Assembly: GCA_030706105.1 (NCBI GenBank)
Contig: JAUZPC010000012.1
Span: 1 to 19,370 of the forward strand
Direction: 5' to 3'
Length of the DNA stretch: 19,370 nt
Origin: Bacteroidota bacterium
GTDB lineage: Bacteria; Bacteroidota; Ignavibacteria; Ignavibacteriales; Ignavibacteriaceae
Part shown: piece by piece, positions 7,165-15,774 of the stretch
Numbering within the stretch: position 1 is the first letter of the stretch
Layout of the letters: each line of letters starts with the position of its first letter
The notes under the pieces: model-generated
Database searches by the model: none
What the model saw: the letters and a program-made list of their open reading frames with translations, nothing else
What the model was told of the DNA's origin: nothing
Made by a program: the position numbers and the translations under genes

Positions 7165-8079
7165 ATGAAAAAGATAGTATGCATATGTTTTGCTTTTGCA
7201 GCAGTAAATATATTTATTGGATGTGCAACTATTGAAGACGAAGTATTTATACAAAACGCGCAAGTTGCCGGTCCTCTTAATCAACCTCCGGTTCAGGTAA
7301 CCACAAAAGACGCGCAAAAGAAATTTATCATTTCGAGTTCAATGGTCACAACTAACCCGAAAAGCTATATTGATAACATGAGTATTATACTAAGTGATTA
7401 TAATAAATTAGCAAAAATAGACAAACATAATTGGGATAAAAATAATTTTGGCTGGTCGTTGCCGGCTTATTCCGCAGGAATACAATTTGAACTTCCTTTA
7501 AGTAAATCTGCGTCGGTGACGGTAGGAGGAAATTACTCCGAAGTAAAGAATAAAGATCTTTTGGGAGGGTTACTAAGTTTTGATTTACATGGAATTAGTG
7601 GAAGTGTTGGAGTAAGATATACAATTGGTCTTTCTTATCAAGAGTTTTATTATGATGCTTATACATATGTTATACGTAAAAAAACACCTTATGGAGGAAA
7701 AACTGAAGAATCGACATATGCTTTCCATGATTTAAATACAGATGGTTTGTTTAACTATTATATGATGCTGACAATAAATTCAGATATAAAGAACCCGCCT
7801 ATTAATGCCTATATTGCAATTGCATTTATTAAGCAGAGATTACTTTCATTTACTCCGGGTACCAGTGTGGGTCAAGACGTATTCCTAAACAATTATATAT
7901 CAATTGATTCAAGAGGGAGTTATTCAACTGAATTTATCAGTATATCCCCTGGACTATTCTATACTTTCAATAATTCAATAAGAATCTTATGTGGTGTTAC
8001 ATTAGCGTTCAGCTTATCCGGGGAGAGCGATACACGGCTCTTTATAGCTCCAAGTTTTAAAATTGATTTAATACTGTAA
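7165..8079 (+). CDS. Putative outer-membrane lipoprotein with beta-barrel character, unrecognised family
   Basis: 304 residues. The N-terminus MKKIVCICFAFAA... ends in FIGC with Cys20, an acceptable lipobox. From about residue 105 the chain alternates hydrophobic and polar residues in short amphipathic strands (GIQFELPLS, ASVTVGGNYS, GSVGVRYTIGLSY, YSTEFISISPGLFYTF), separated by turns, and it ends in a barrel-like strand (FKIDLIL). That suggests an outer-membrane barrel or beta-sandwich. I recognise no family. The start is supported by GAGG seven to eight bases before the ATG. The next gene follows after 22 bases, so the two are probably one operon. A soluble beta-rich periplasmic lipoprotein is the main alternative. 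Confidence 0.75.
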   Translation: MKKIVCICFAFAAVNIFIGCATIEDEVFIQNAQVAGPLNQPPVQVTTKDAQKKFIISSSMVTTNPKSYIDNMSIILSDYNKLAKIDKHNWDKNNFGWSLPAYSAGIQFELPLSKSASVTVGGNYSEVKNKDLLGGLLSFDLHGISGSVGVRYTIGLSYQEFYYDAYTYVIRKKTPYGGKTEESTYAFHDLNTDGLFNYYMMLTINSDIKNPPINAYIAIAFIKQRLLSFTPGTSVGQDVFLNNYISIDSRGSYSTEFISISPGLFYTFNNSIRILCGVTLAFSLSGESDTRLFIAPSFKIDLIL

Positions 8080-8101
8080 AAAGTAGAGAAAGGAAATTAA
8101 T

Positions 8102-8584
8102 ATGGATATTTATTATAAATACGTGCTGCCGGGATTTAATACTTTCACTTATTTTTCAATTTTAGCATTTTCACTTTCAGGAGAGTTAAAAAGTCAGGGG
8201 TACTTAAATAGTTTTTATTGTGAAGGATTGGGGAATGGAATCTATTTCTCGATAAATTATGAAAGATTTATTGAAAAAGAATTTAGTTTTCGAATTGGAA
8301 TATCCTCATTACCTTCTGAAGAAAATGATACTGTAAATTCACTGATAATTCCGATAACATTAAGCTATTTTATAGGGGAAAGCGACTTGAAGCTTGAAGC
8401 GGGCGGTGGGGTGGATATTGCAGCAGCTACTAAAGATGAAGTGTTTGTAATCCCAACCGGTATTGCCGGGTTAAGATACCAATTTGAGGAAAAAGGAATA
8501 TTTCTTAAGTTAGCATACACTCCATTCGTATTCAAAGGAAGATATACTAACTGGTTAGGTGTTAGTATCGGCTACAAATTTTAA
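8102..8584 (+). CDS. Small outer-membrane beta-barrel protein
   Basis: 160 residues. EGLGNGIYFSINYERF (about 41-56) followed by FSFRIGISSL and ending in WLGVSIGYKF matches the small barrel proteins of Bacteroidota and relatives, which typically read GGNGLLYSINYE near the start and close on GxSIGYxF. The last residue is Phe, the usual signal for insertion by BamA. The N-terminus is atypical: MDIYYKYVLPG precedes a hydrophobic stretch (about 13-27), and a cleavage point near KSQG-Y is a guess. AGGAA before the ATG supports the start. It is cotranscribed with the lipoprotein upstream. The function is unknown; members are usually annotated only as hypothetical outer-membrane proteins. Confidence 0.78.
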   Translation: MDIYYKYVLPGFNTFTYFSILAFSLSGELKSQGYLNSFYCEGLGNGIYFSINYERFIEKEFSFRIGISSLPSEENDTVNSLIIPITLSYFIGESDLKLEAGGGVDIAAATKDEVFVIPTGIAGLRYQFEEKGIFLKLAYTPFVFKGRYTNWLGVSIGYKF

Positions 8585-8610
8585 GTTATAATATCGTTTT
8601 AAAAATAAAA

Positions 8611-8643
8611 AAGGCTTCCTCATTTATGAAATAAAGAAGCCTT
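8611..8643 (-). terminator. Terminator of the chemoreceptor gene
   Basis: AAGGCTTC (8611-8618) and GAAGCCTT (8636-8643) form a perfect 8-bp stem with a 17-base loop. On the minus strand it is followed by TTTTTATTTTTA. On the plus strand no T run follows, so it mainly serves the chemoreceptor gene, though it may also help to end the 7165-8584 operon. Confidence 0.75.
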
Positions 8644-8658
8644 AAAATAAGAAATATA

Positions 8659-11070
8659 TTATTTCCTAATTATTTTACCATTTGTTCTAATAGAGTAATC
8701 GCTTAATCTATTATTATCTGAATCGACTGTAAATTTAGATGTAAGTTCTTGGAGATTAACAGTAAGGTTGTTTAAATCTTCAGCTGCTTTTGCAACTTGC
8801 TGCAATCCTGAGGAACTCTCCTGAATGACGTTGTTGATAGATTCAATGCTCCTGCTAATTTGTTCGCTTGTAGCAGACTGTTCTTCACTTGCAGCAGCAA
8901 CCTGGGCAACAATTGCAATGGCAGACTCAGTTTCCTCTATAATACTGGATAAAGAAACTTCAGCTTTGTTTACTAATACTTTACCTTTTTCAACTTCCAA
9001 TTGTCCAGACTCAATGGTTTCAACGGCATCCGAAGTAGCATGCTGAATGTCTTTTATCATATTAGCAATTTCTTTAGTGGCTTTTGTTGTCCTCTCGGCT
9101 AATTTTCTTACTTCATCGGCAACAACTGCAAAGCCTCTGCCTTGTTCGCCTGCTCTGGCGGCTTCAATGGCAGCATTTAGAGCCAAGAGATTAGTCTGAT
9201 CAGCAATATCATCAATTACCTGAATAATTTGACCTATTTGCTCACTATTATCACCTAATTTTTTAATTGTAGTTGAAGCATGTTCAACAACGTTAGCAAT
9301 GCTTTTCATTCCAGCAATGGTTTCTTTGATAACTTCACCGCCTTCTTTTGCAATTTTACCTGCATTGCGTGAAACTTCTGTGGCTTCCGAAGCATTTTTT
9401 GTCGTCTCAAGGATAGTTTTGGTCATTTGTTCAACAGCAGAAGCTACCTCCATGGACTGCTGGCTCTGTTCCTGTGCGCCTGCGGCCATTTCTTCTGTAC
9501 TGGAGGAAATTTCACTACTTGAACTTGCAGTCGCCTGGACAGCGGATTGAACAGAGACAATTATTCCTTTTAATGATTGTGAAACTGCATTTATACTATT
9601 CTTAAGTCGATCAAAATCCCCCTTGTAATTACCTGTAACTGTTTTGGTAAAATCACCTTTTGCTAAAATATCAAATACTTCCATACTTTCTTTTAATGGT
9701 TTGGCAATTGCATCCAAAATATTGTTAATGCCAATAATAATATTTTTATAACCGCCAAATAAAATATCATGATTACCCCTTACTTGTAACTCACCGTTAA
9801 GGGAGTGCTCGGTTAATTTTTTGGTTTCATCAAGTAAATATTTTAAAGATTCAACAACCTTAGTTAAATTTATAAAAATGATATCCTGCGAAGAGCGTGG
9901 AGTGATACTTATATCTAAGTTTCCTTTAGAAATCTCATCAATTATTTTTGCCTGATTTAAGGAACTATCAAGTATTGATACAAAAGATTTTTGTAATTCA
10001 CTTATTTCATCTTCACCTTCCACAGTAATGTTAATCGATAAATCACCTTCTGCAATTTTTCTTGAAGCGGAAATAATATCTTTTATTTTATAGATAATCT
10101 GTTTTTTAAGTACATAAAGTATAAAAAAGATTAAAAGTGCAGTGATAAGAATAGCAAATAGAGCTACATATAAAATAATACTTGCAGTTACTTTATTCAA
10201 TTCATCTTTACTGCTTGCCAATGCAATAGTATAGCCCCATTTATCATAAGTTGATTTATCAATATCCCAAGAATCCGATCCTGTCTTATTATTCAATATA
10301 TTAAGAACTTCTTCTTTTGAAAGTCCTTTTGAAGAAAATACAGGATTTCCTTTTTTGTCGAGAAGGGTGGCAAAACCGCTTTCTCCAATTTTTATATCTT
10401 CAATATAGCTTTTTAGAAAGTCCAATGAACTAACAGGATAACCCACATAATATGCTCCTATTATCTGCCCTGAGGAGTTTTTAATTGGTTCATAAGATGT
10501 AATATAAGGAATACCAAGAATATCAACTATACCATGAAAACTTTCATTCATGCGTAAATGTTTAATAGCAGCACCGTTTGGATCTAATAATGTGCCTACA
10601 GCTCGTGAACCGTCAGGTTTTACAACATTAGTACTAATTCTAATAAAATCATCACCTTTTTTGGTAAATATTGTAGCCGTTCCTCCGGCAATTCTTTTAG
10701 TTTTGTCAACTATCCTGTTATTATTTGCAATAGCTTCACTTCCAAATAATATATTATTTACGGAATTGTTATTTATAGTTACTAATTCACCTTGTTTAGG
10801 TTCTCCAACTGCTTTAGATTCATTTATTAATAAATTTAATGCAGTCTCATTTTGGTCGGACATCAACGTATTTATGATATCTATATTCTGAATGATGTTA
10901 TTTTTATGAACAGTTTTTAAATCAAAAAAATTAGCTTTAGTTTTTGATATCCATAAGTCTGCAATTACAATTCCTGCAAATGTCATTGCCACCAGAGTGA
11001 TGCCCAAAACAACTACAAAAAATTTTGTTGAAATTCTGGTCCGCATATAACCTTTAAGTTTACTGAACAT
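8659..11070 (-). CDS. Methyl-accepting chemotaxis protein with Cache sensor and several HAMP-like repeats
   Basis: 803 residues from ATG 11070. TM1 is about 17-38; a periplasmic Cache region (about 45-290) of Cache_3-Cache_2 appearance includes [18 protein letters not shown] and [11 protein letters not shown]2 is about 297-320. Next come a HAMP domain ([10 protein letters not shown]) and further HAMP-like units with the same signature: [19 protein letters not shown] and [12 protein letters not shown]. The signalling hairpin tip is canonical ([20 protein letters not shown], then [20 protein letters not shown]). No C-terminal CheR-binding pentapeptide is present. The frame also opens at a TTG (11086-11088), but AAGGA seven bases before ATG 11070 and a -7 box covering that TTG favour the ATG. 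It senses a small ligand outside the cytoplasm and signals to CheA through CheW; no che genes are nearby. Its own terminator and leader mark it as a single-gene unit. Confidence 0.95.
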   Translation of the reverse strand: MFSKLKGYMRTRISTKFFVVVLGITLVAMTFAGIVIADLWISKTKANFFDLKTVHKNNIIQNIDIINTLMSDQNETALNLLINESKAVGEPKQGELVTINNNSVNNILFGSEAIANNNRIVDKTKRIAGGTATIFTKKGDDFIRISTNVVKPDGSRAVGTLLDPNGAAIKHLRMNESFHGIVDILGIPYITSYEPIKNSSGQIIGAYYVGYPVSSLDFLKSYIEDIKIGESGFATLLDKKGNPVFSSKGLSKEEVLNILNNKTGSDSWDIDKSTYDKWGYTIALASSKDELNKVTASIILYVALFAILITALLIFFILYVLKKQIIYKIKDIISASRKIAEGDLSINITVEGEDEISELQKSFVSILDSSLNQAKIIDEISKGNLDISITPRSSQDIIFINLTKVVESLKYLLDETKKLTEHSLNGELQVRGNHDILFGGYKNIIIGINNILDAIAKPLKESMEVFDILAKGDFTKTVTGNYKGDFDRLKNSINAVSQSLKGIIVSVQSAVQATASSSSEISSSTEEMAAGAQEQSQQSMEVASAVEQMTKTILETTKNASEATEVSRNAGKIAKEGGEVIKETIAGMKSIANVVEHASTTIKKLGDNSEQIGQIIQVIDDIADQTNLLALNAAIEAARAGEQGRGFAVVADEVRKLAERTTKATKEIANMIKDIQHATSDAVETIESGQLEVEKGKVLVNKAEVSLSSIIEETESAIAIVAQVAAASEEQSATSEQISRSIESINNVIQESSSGLQQVAKAAEDLNNLTVNLQELTSKFTVDSDNNRLSDYSIRTNGKIIRK

Positions 11071-11085
11071 GATTTTCCTTTCGAG

Positions 11086-11093
11086 CAAAAATA
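11086..11093 (-). promoter_or_regulatory. Candidate -7 element of the chemoreceptor gene
   Basis: The minus strand reads TATTTTTG, an exact match to TAnnTTTG, 15 bases upstream of the ATG. The implied leader is about 12 bases and still contains the AAGGA site. No TTG at the right -33 spacing is visible. Confidence 0.35.
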
Positions 11094-11214
11094 AACAAAT
11101 AATAGATATAATAGAGAAAAATGATATAATAGTAATTATTAGATAATATTAATTATTTTTATATTCCTTATCATCATTATCGAATTAATTTAGAATAGTT
11201 AAATGACGTATATC

Positions 11215-11236
11215 ACACTTTAAACAATTAATGTGT
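11215..11236. repeat. Interrupted palindrome in the leader of the chemoreceptor gene
   Basis: ACAC-T-TTAA pairs with TTAA-T-GTGT around ACAA: nine positions per arm with a single T-T mismatch. It lies about 145 bases upstream of the chemoreceptor ATG and 70 bases past the ZIP gene stop. It could be an operator or a weak terminator, but no T run follows on either strand. Confidence 0.4.
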
Positions 11237-11305
11237 AAAAATTATTAATGAAGAGTATTCACAACCCGGAAGCTTATTGCAATATTTGCCAAACCGGTAT
11301 AACGA

Positions 11306-12064
11306 TTAGCTGAATAAAAAATGAACGCTGAATATTAGACAGATACCGAATATCAATGAAACGGTTACTAAACGGGTGTGATGTTTTAACATTTCACCGT
11401 GTACTGCATGAATAGCCAAGAAAATAAAGCCGCCTGAAATATGTGCTGTTAAACCTCCAAGTATAGTAGGAGATACCATACCATTGAATAGGCTACCTGC
11501 AACAGCCCCAATAATAGTTATTAGCTCAACACCAATAACATAAGATATTATCTTTCCTTTTTTATAATTTGCACTATACATTAATGAAGCTAATGCAAGC
11601 CCTTCAGGGAACTTATGAGTAATTATTGCAGCAAAAATTGAATCATCGGCTTGCCCGGCTGAGATTGCAAGTCCATCCAATAATGAATGAAAGGAAAGCG
11701 CAGTAAGCAATGCAAGGGCTATTTCCGAAAATTTTTTTGTTGTCTGTTCATCAAAATGGCTTGCCGAACAAGCCGGGCATACATGAGAGTAGTACTTACT
11801 TATAAAAAAGAAAAGAAGATAGCCGGAGACAACACCGATAGCCAGTTCCAATAACTTTAGGGATAGGTTATTCTCAGATAGAGTATTGAACGCTTCCGGT
11901 ATTAGTGCAAAAATAGCGGCTCCGAACAACGCACCTGCTGAAAAAGAGATGGCCGCACATAACTTTTTATGGTTTATTTTTATACTAAACAAAAGGATAG
12001 CACCTAACAGTGCGGAAAAAACTGCAATTGAAGACTTTATTATGGCTAGGTTTACGGGCTGCAT
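11306..12064 (-). CDS. ZIP-family metal transporter
   Basis: 252 residues, about eight membrane segments. The two metal-binding helices are clear: HSLLDGLAIS (His126, Asp130; the TM4 motif, normally HNxxEG) and HKFPEGLAL (His150, Glu154; TM5). Additional candidate ligands are Glu179 and HAVHGE at 220-224. ZIP proteins bring divalent metals such as zinc, iron or manganese into the cytoplasm. The loop after TM3, His-rich in many ZIPs, instead holds SHVCPACSASHFD (93-105), a Cys/His cluster. The start ATG has no strong ribosome site. The chemoreceptor gene follows on the same strand after a 235-base gap, so they are probably separate units. The metal cannot be told from the sequence. Confidence 0.92.
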   Translation of the reverse strand: MQPVNLAIIKSSIAVFSALLGAILLFSIKINHKKLCAAISFSAGALFGAAIFALIPEAFNTLSENNLSLKLLELAIGVVSGYLLFFFISKYYSHVCPACSASHFDEQTTKKFSEIALALLTALSFHSLLDGLAISAGQADDSIFAAIITHKFPEGLALASLMYSANYKKGKIISYVIGVELITIIGAVAGSLFNGMVSPTILGGLTAHISGGFIFLAIHAVHGEMLKHHTRLVTVSLIFGICLIFSVHFLFS

Positions 12065-12184
12065 TAATACTCAATTTTTAAAGAATTATAAATTTATTAA
12101 AATTCCTTGCAAATTGAAAGATTAAAACATAGTATCAAAAGTGATTTGTTCATTGTATCAAAGAGAAAGTAGTATGGATAAATT

Positions 12185-12220
12185 GTAAGAACCCGGTGTT
12201 TGCCTATACCGGGTTCTTAC
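12185..12220 (-). terminator. Strong hairpin, probable terminator of the HEAT-repeat gene
   Basis: GTAAGAACCCGGT (12185-12197) pairs perfectly over 13 bp with ACCGGGTTCTTAC (12208-12220); the loop is ten bases. It lies 26 bases after the HEAT-repeat gene stop and upstream of the ZIP gene. The following minus-strand bases (AATTTATCC) are only weakly T-rich. Confidence 0.65.
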
Positions 12221-12246
12221 TGGTGGAGATGAATTTTAAATAAATT

Positions 12247-12645
12247 TCATTTAGTTCTTATGGATTCTTTATATAGCATTAAGCAAAGTCTCTTTACTTT
12301 TTCACTATCATCAAAGCGGACTGCCTGTTTAATTGCAAATAAGCCTCTTTTGTCATTTAATTGATATAGAGCGTATGCTGCGGTCATTCTGGCTTGTTCA
12401 TTAGGGTCACTTTTCAGCATTTTCAATAATGGAATTACTGCTTTTGGGCAGTCAATATTTGCCAACATCAGTGCCGAACTTGTTTTTAAACCTAAATTTT
12501 CTGATTCAACACCGGTAAGTAAACTGTTAATAGCACTTTCCTTTAAGTTAGCAGATTTGTAAGGAGTGTTTGCAGCTGCAACAGAACTTGCCATAATGGA
12601 AAATACCACTATTATCATAACTACTACGGAACGTAAATTTTTCAT
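12247..12645 (-). CDS. Small exported HEAT-repeat protein
   Basis: 132 residues. MKNLR plus a hydrophobic core and AAA (23-25) form a classic signal peptide, with cleavage after Ala25. The mature part is all-helical with two to three HEAT-type repeats: SSALMLANIDCPKAVIPLLK (56-75), then ARMTAAYALYQLND and GLFAIKQAVR. Such repeats bind proteins; there is no enzyme motif. I recall similar small exported HEAT proteins in Ignavibacteria, which fits the phylum call, but the function is unknown. CAGG sits five to six bases before the ATG. An exact TAnnTTTG box lies 40 bases upstream and a strong hairpin follows, so it is probably transcribed alone. Confidence 0.82.
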   Translation of the reverse strand: MKNLRSVVVMIIVVFSIMASSVAAANTPYKSANLKESAINSLLTGVESENLGLKTSSALMLANIDCPKAVIPLLKMLKSDPNEQARMTAAYALYQLNDKRGLFAIKQAVRFDDSEKVKRLCLMLYKESIRTK

Positions 12646-12685
12646 AATACCTGTACTCCTTAAATATTACTTATTTTATTTGCTT

Positions 12686-12693
12686 CAAACATA
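12686..12693 (-). promoter_or_regulatory. Candidate -7 element of the HEAT-repeat gene
   Basis: The minus strand reads TATGTTTG, an exact match to TAnnTTTG, implying a leader of about 37 bases. No -33 TTG at normal spacing is visible, so this is tentative. Confidence 0.35.
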
Positions 12694-12836
12694 ATACTGT
12701 TTGCAGGGGAAATAAAGTTTAATGGGATGATTGGTATTTTACAAGGTTATAGTTGATAATTGGCGTTCAAATGGAGTGCAATGAAAAGTTACGTTATTCA
12801 TCATCATTTTAGACCACTCATGTAGTTTGCTCTCAA

Positions 12837-12870
12837 TTGTTAGGTATTTACTTTAAGTTTATTATTTTTG
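12837..12870 (+). promoter_or_regulatory. Candidate -33/-7 promoter of the MATE gene
   Basis: TTG (12837-12839), a 23-base spacer and TATTTTTG (12863-12870) follow the Bacteroidota promoter pattern. Transcription would begin near 12876, leaving a short leader before ATG 12892. The box contains the TTG at 12868 that could otherwise be taken as the gene start. Confidence 0.45.
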
Positions 12871-12891
12871 TACGCTTATATAAAACCAAAA

Positions 12892-14226
12892 ATGACAAAT
12901 ATTAGATTACATATTACAGAAACTGTAAAGCTTGCCTATCCCGTTAGTATTGGACAATTGGGTATTATGATGATGGGATTGATTGATGCAATTATGGTTG
13001 GTTCCATAGGTGCTGCCCCATTGGCAGCCGCTTCACTGGCCAGCGGGTTGTTTCTGCTTATTTTTATTATTGGCAATGGTATTGCTTTAGCTGCAACTCC
13101 TTTAATTGCTATCGCTGTCGGAGAAGAAAACACAGCCGTTTGCAACAAAATATTTAGAAATTCATATTGGGTAAATTTAATAACAGGATTTATTCTGGCC
13201 GGTCTTACAATTTATTGCTCTGATTTGTTAAGATATTTAAACCAACCTAAAGAAGTAGTAGAATTAGCTATTACTTATAACAAGATATTGGCTGTTTCCC
13301 TAATCCCCACATCAATATTTATGTCCTACAAACAGTTTGTTGAAGGACTCTCTTTTACAAAACCGGCAATGTGTTTTTCTATAGCAGCAGTATTGGTAAA
13401 CGTTGTTATTAATTGGTTCTTCATATATGGCAATTGCGGAGCTCCTAAAATGGGACTTAACGGTGCAGCTTTGGGTACATTTTCTGCCAGATGTTTCATG
13501 GCTTATGGCATGAAACTGTATGTTAATGCATCTAAAAATTACAAAAGTTATGATAAAAGAATATTCAAAAATGATTTAGATTTTACCATAATAAAAAAAA
13601 TATTGAGTCTGGGGCTTCCAAGTGGAATGCAATATTTCTTTGAAGTTGGTGCCTTTACTTTTGCTATAATTATGGTAGGCTGGATTGGGACAACAGATAT
13701 TGCTGCCCATCAGGTAGCAATAAATTTAGCAAGTATATCTTTTATGGCTGCTTTAGGTCTCTCAACTGCAGGCAGCATAAGAGTAGGAAATGCACTTGGC
13801 AGAAAAAGTATAAAGGAAATAAGATATGCCGGATTTACTGCCATTTTGTTAAGCACTACAATCATGTCTGCATCAGGATTAACTTTTATTTTATTTAACC
13901 ATACGTTGCCTGCATTTTTTATTAAGGATCCAATAGTAATTGCCAAGGCCGCTTCTATTTTAATTATTGCAGCGATGTTTCAATTATCTGATGGGATTCA
14001 AGCAGTTGGGATTGGAGTTTTACGAGGAATACTTGACGTTAAAGGACCCACAATAATTACATTTTTCTCATACTGGATATTAGCGCTTCCGCTGGGATAT
14101 TATTTAGCTTTTAATATGCATTTAAACCTTATGGGTATTTGGATAGGGCTGTTGGTAGGTCTTACGTCTTCAGCAACATTGCTGACTACAAGGTTTAATA
14201 TTAAAAGTAAAAGGGTATTGTCATAA
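12892..14226 (+). CDS. MATE-family multidrug/cation antiporter, NorM-like
   Basis: 444 residues from ATG 12892, about 12 membrane segments in two homologous halves, the usual MATE size. The first half opens with AYPVSIGQLGIMMMGLIDAIMVGSIG and has ALAATPLIAIAVGE. The second half repeats the pattern with GLPSGMQYFFEVGAFTFAI, the conserved AAHQVAINLAS and GSIRVGNALG. Such proteins export drugs, dyes or metabolites in exchange for sodium ions or protons across the inner membrane. An upstream TTG (12868) stays in frame for eight more codons but lies inside a promoter-like box, so the ATG is preferred. No Shine-Dalgarno sequence is visible. The substrate is unknown. The gene after it has its own promoter. 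Confidence 0.93.
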   Translation: MTNIRLHITETVKLAYPVSIGQLGIMMMGLIDAIMVGSIGAAPLAAASLASGLFLLIFIIGNGIALAATPLIAIAVGEENTAVCNKIFRNSYWVNLITGFILAGLTIYCSDLLRYLNQPKEVVELAITYNKILAVSLIPTSIFMSYKQFVEGLSFTKPAMCFSIAAVLVNVVINWFFIYGNCGAPKMGLNGAALGTFSARCFMAYGMKLYVNASKNYKSYDKRIFKNDLDFTIIKKILSLGLPSGMQYFFEVGAFTFAIIMVGWIGTTDIAAHQVAINLASISFMAALGLSTAGSIRVGNALGRKSIKEIRYAGFTAILLSTTIMSASGLTFILFNHTLPAFFIKDPIVIAKAASILIIAAMFQLSDGIQAVGIGVLRGILDVKGPTIITFFSYWILALPLGYYLAFNMHLNLMGIWIGLLVGLTSSATLLTTRFNIKSKRVLS

Positions 14227-14270
14227 TATAACTTTGCATTATTTTATACAAAATAAATTTGAATATATAT

Positions 14271-14302
14271 TTGTTAAATTAAGAATATAATGCTTATATT
14301 TG
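14271..14302 (+). promoter_or_regulatory. Candidate -33/-7 promoter of the beta-CASP nuclease gene
   Basis: TTG (14271-14273), a 21-base spacer and TATATTTG (14295-14302) match the Bacteroidota pattern. Transcription would start near 14309, giving a 40-base AT-rich leader. Confidence 0.5.
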
Positions 14303-14348
14303 TCAGTATAAACAATTTATAAATATAATAAATTATTATAGGCACAGC

Positions 14349-15749
14349 ATGAAAATTAAATTTGTAGGTGCAGCCCAGACTGTAACCGGATCGCAGCATA
14401 TAATTTCAGTTAATGATAAGAATATTCTTTTAGACTGTGGAATGTATCAGGGTAGAAGAAAGGAAGCATTTGAAAAAAATAGAAACTTCATCTATGATCC
14501 CTCAAAAATTGATGCAGTTATTGTCTCTCATGCTCATATAGACCACTCGGGCAACATACCCAATTTAGTTAAACGCGGTTTCAAGGGACCAATTTATGCT
14601 ACCGCAGCAACTGTGGATTTATGTCAGATAATGCTAAGGGATTCTGCTTACATTCAGGAAAAAGATATCAAGTTTGTAAATAAAAAGCGTCAAAAACTAA
14701 ATAAAAATTTATTTGAACCTTTATATACTTTGGACGATGTTGAAGAAGCTTTGGCCTTATTTATTGGAGTGCAATATAATAAAACAATTGAAATATTGCC
14801 CGGAGTTAAGATTACGTTCCAGGATGCCGGACATATTTTGGGGTCAGCAGGAATATCTCTGGAACTGACAGAAAACGGAAAAACAGTTTATCTTGGCTAT
14901 ACGGGTGATGTCGGGCGAAATGAAATGCCTATTCTGAGGAACCCCGATGTACTTAGGGATATAGACTATCTTATTATGGAATCAACATATGGCAACAGGA
15001 TACATGATCAAGTAGAAAACGTTGCAGATGAGTTAACAAATATTATTAATGAAGTTATTGATAGAAAAGGCAAAATAATTATACCTTCATTTGCAGTCGG
15101 CAGAACACAACTTCTGGTCTATATGCTCCACAAATTATGGAATCAGCATAGACTGCCTGAAATACCAATTTTTATTGATTCTCCTTTAGCGGTAAGAAGT
15201 ACCGAAGTATTTAGATTACATCCGGAGTGCTTTGATAGAGAAACTTACAGAACATTTCTTGATAGCGAGGAAGACCCATTCGGTTTTGAAAAAGTTAAAT
15301 ATATTACTTCAGTGGAAGATTCTAAAAAGCTAAATGATATTAATGAACCCTGCATAATTATTTCTGCATCAGGAATGGCGGAAGCAGGACGTATTCTTCA
15401 CCATTTATTAAATAATATAGAAGATCCCAAAAACCTTATACTGTTTGTCGGTTATGCTGCCGAAAACACTTTGGCAAGAAAAATTATGGATGGGGCAGAA
15501 GAAGTAAACATACTTGGAGAGTCCCGAAAAGTTATTTGTAAAATAAAGAAGATGGATTACTTTTCAGCTCATGCAGATCAAAGAGAGCTTGTAGAGTATG
15601 TAAGTTTTAATTCACAAAAGAAGTTAAAGAAAATATTTCTTGTACATGGCGAATCTGAGCAGTCGCTGCCTTTAAAAGATAAGATTATTGAAAAAGGATA
15701 TAAGGATGTTATGTATCCGGTAGAAGGGCAGATAGTGACTATATTATAA
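14349..15749 (+). CDS. Metallo-beta-lactamase/beta-CASP RNA-processing nuclease
   Basis: 466 residues. The metallo-beta-lactamase motifs are complete: motif 1 Asp29 (LLDCG), motif 2 SHAHIDHSG (His61, His63, Asp65, His66), motif 3 His161 (DAGHILGSA) and motif 4 Asp186 (GDVGR). The beta-CASP part (about 200-400) shows motif A Glu210 (MESTYGNR), PSFAVGRTQ, SGMAEAGR, motif B His407 (FSAHAD) and motif C His432 (VHGE). This is the CPSF73/TTHA0252-like group, zinc-dependent RNA endo- or exonucleases in the cytoplasm, one of the usual lengths for the bacterial members. AGG six bases before the ATG is a fair ribosome site. It ends 23 bases from the convergent coaX gene. The exact RNA targets are unknown. 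Confidence 0.95.
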   Translation: MKIKFVGAAQTVTGSQHIISVNDKNILLDCGMYQGRRKEAFEKNRNFIYDPSKIDAVIVSHAHIDHSGNIPNLVKRGFKGPIYATAATVDLCQIMLRDSAYIQEKDIKFVNKKRQKLNKNLFEPLYTLDDVEEALALFIGVQYNKTIEILPGVKITFQDAGHILGSAGISLELTENGKTVYLGYTGDVGRNEMPILRNPDVLRDIDYLIMESTYGNRIHDQVENVADELTNIINEVIDRKGKIIIPSFAVGRTQLLVYMLHKLWNQHRLPEIPIFIDSPLAVRSTEVFRLHPECFDRETYRTFLDSEEDPFGFEKVKYITSVEDSKKLNDINEPCIIISASGMAEAGRILHHLLNNIEDPKNLILFVGYAAENTLARKIMDGAEEVNILGESRKVICKIKKMDYFSAHADQRELVEYVSFNSQKKLKKIFLVHGESEQSLPLKDKIIEKGYKDVMYPVEGQIVTIL

Positions 15750-15753
15750 ATTA

Positions 15754-15774
15754 AGAGTAAATAGGAATTACTTT
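15754..15774. terminator. Weak hairpin between converging genes
   Basis: AGAGTAA and TTACTTT can form seven pairs with one G-T wobble and a seven-base loop, followed by ATTTAT on the plus strand. It lies between the stops of the nuclease and coaX genes. It is AT-rich and weak, so this is only a possible bidirectional terminator. Confidence 0.25.

Noticed and set aside
7102..7317. Minus-strand open frame opposite the start of the lipoprotein gene at 7165
   Set aside because: No motif, and it overlaps the signal sequence and ribosome site of the well-supported plus-strand gene.
8825..10891. Three plus-strand open frames opposite the chemoreceptor gene
   Set aside because: All lie within strong chemoreceptor coding sequence and have no recognisable content; they are antisense shadows.
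11071..11088. TTG start that would add six residues to the chemoreceptor
   Set aside because: ATG 11070 has a properly spaced AAGGA; the upstream TTG is within a TATTTTTG box.
12868..12891. TTG start that would add eight residues to the MATE protein
   Set aside because: The TTG is the end of a TATTTTTG promoter-like box, and the family's N-terminus begins well after ATG 12892.
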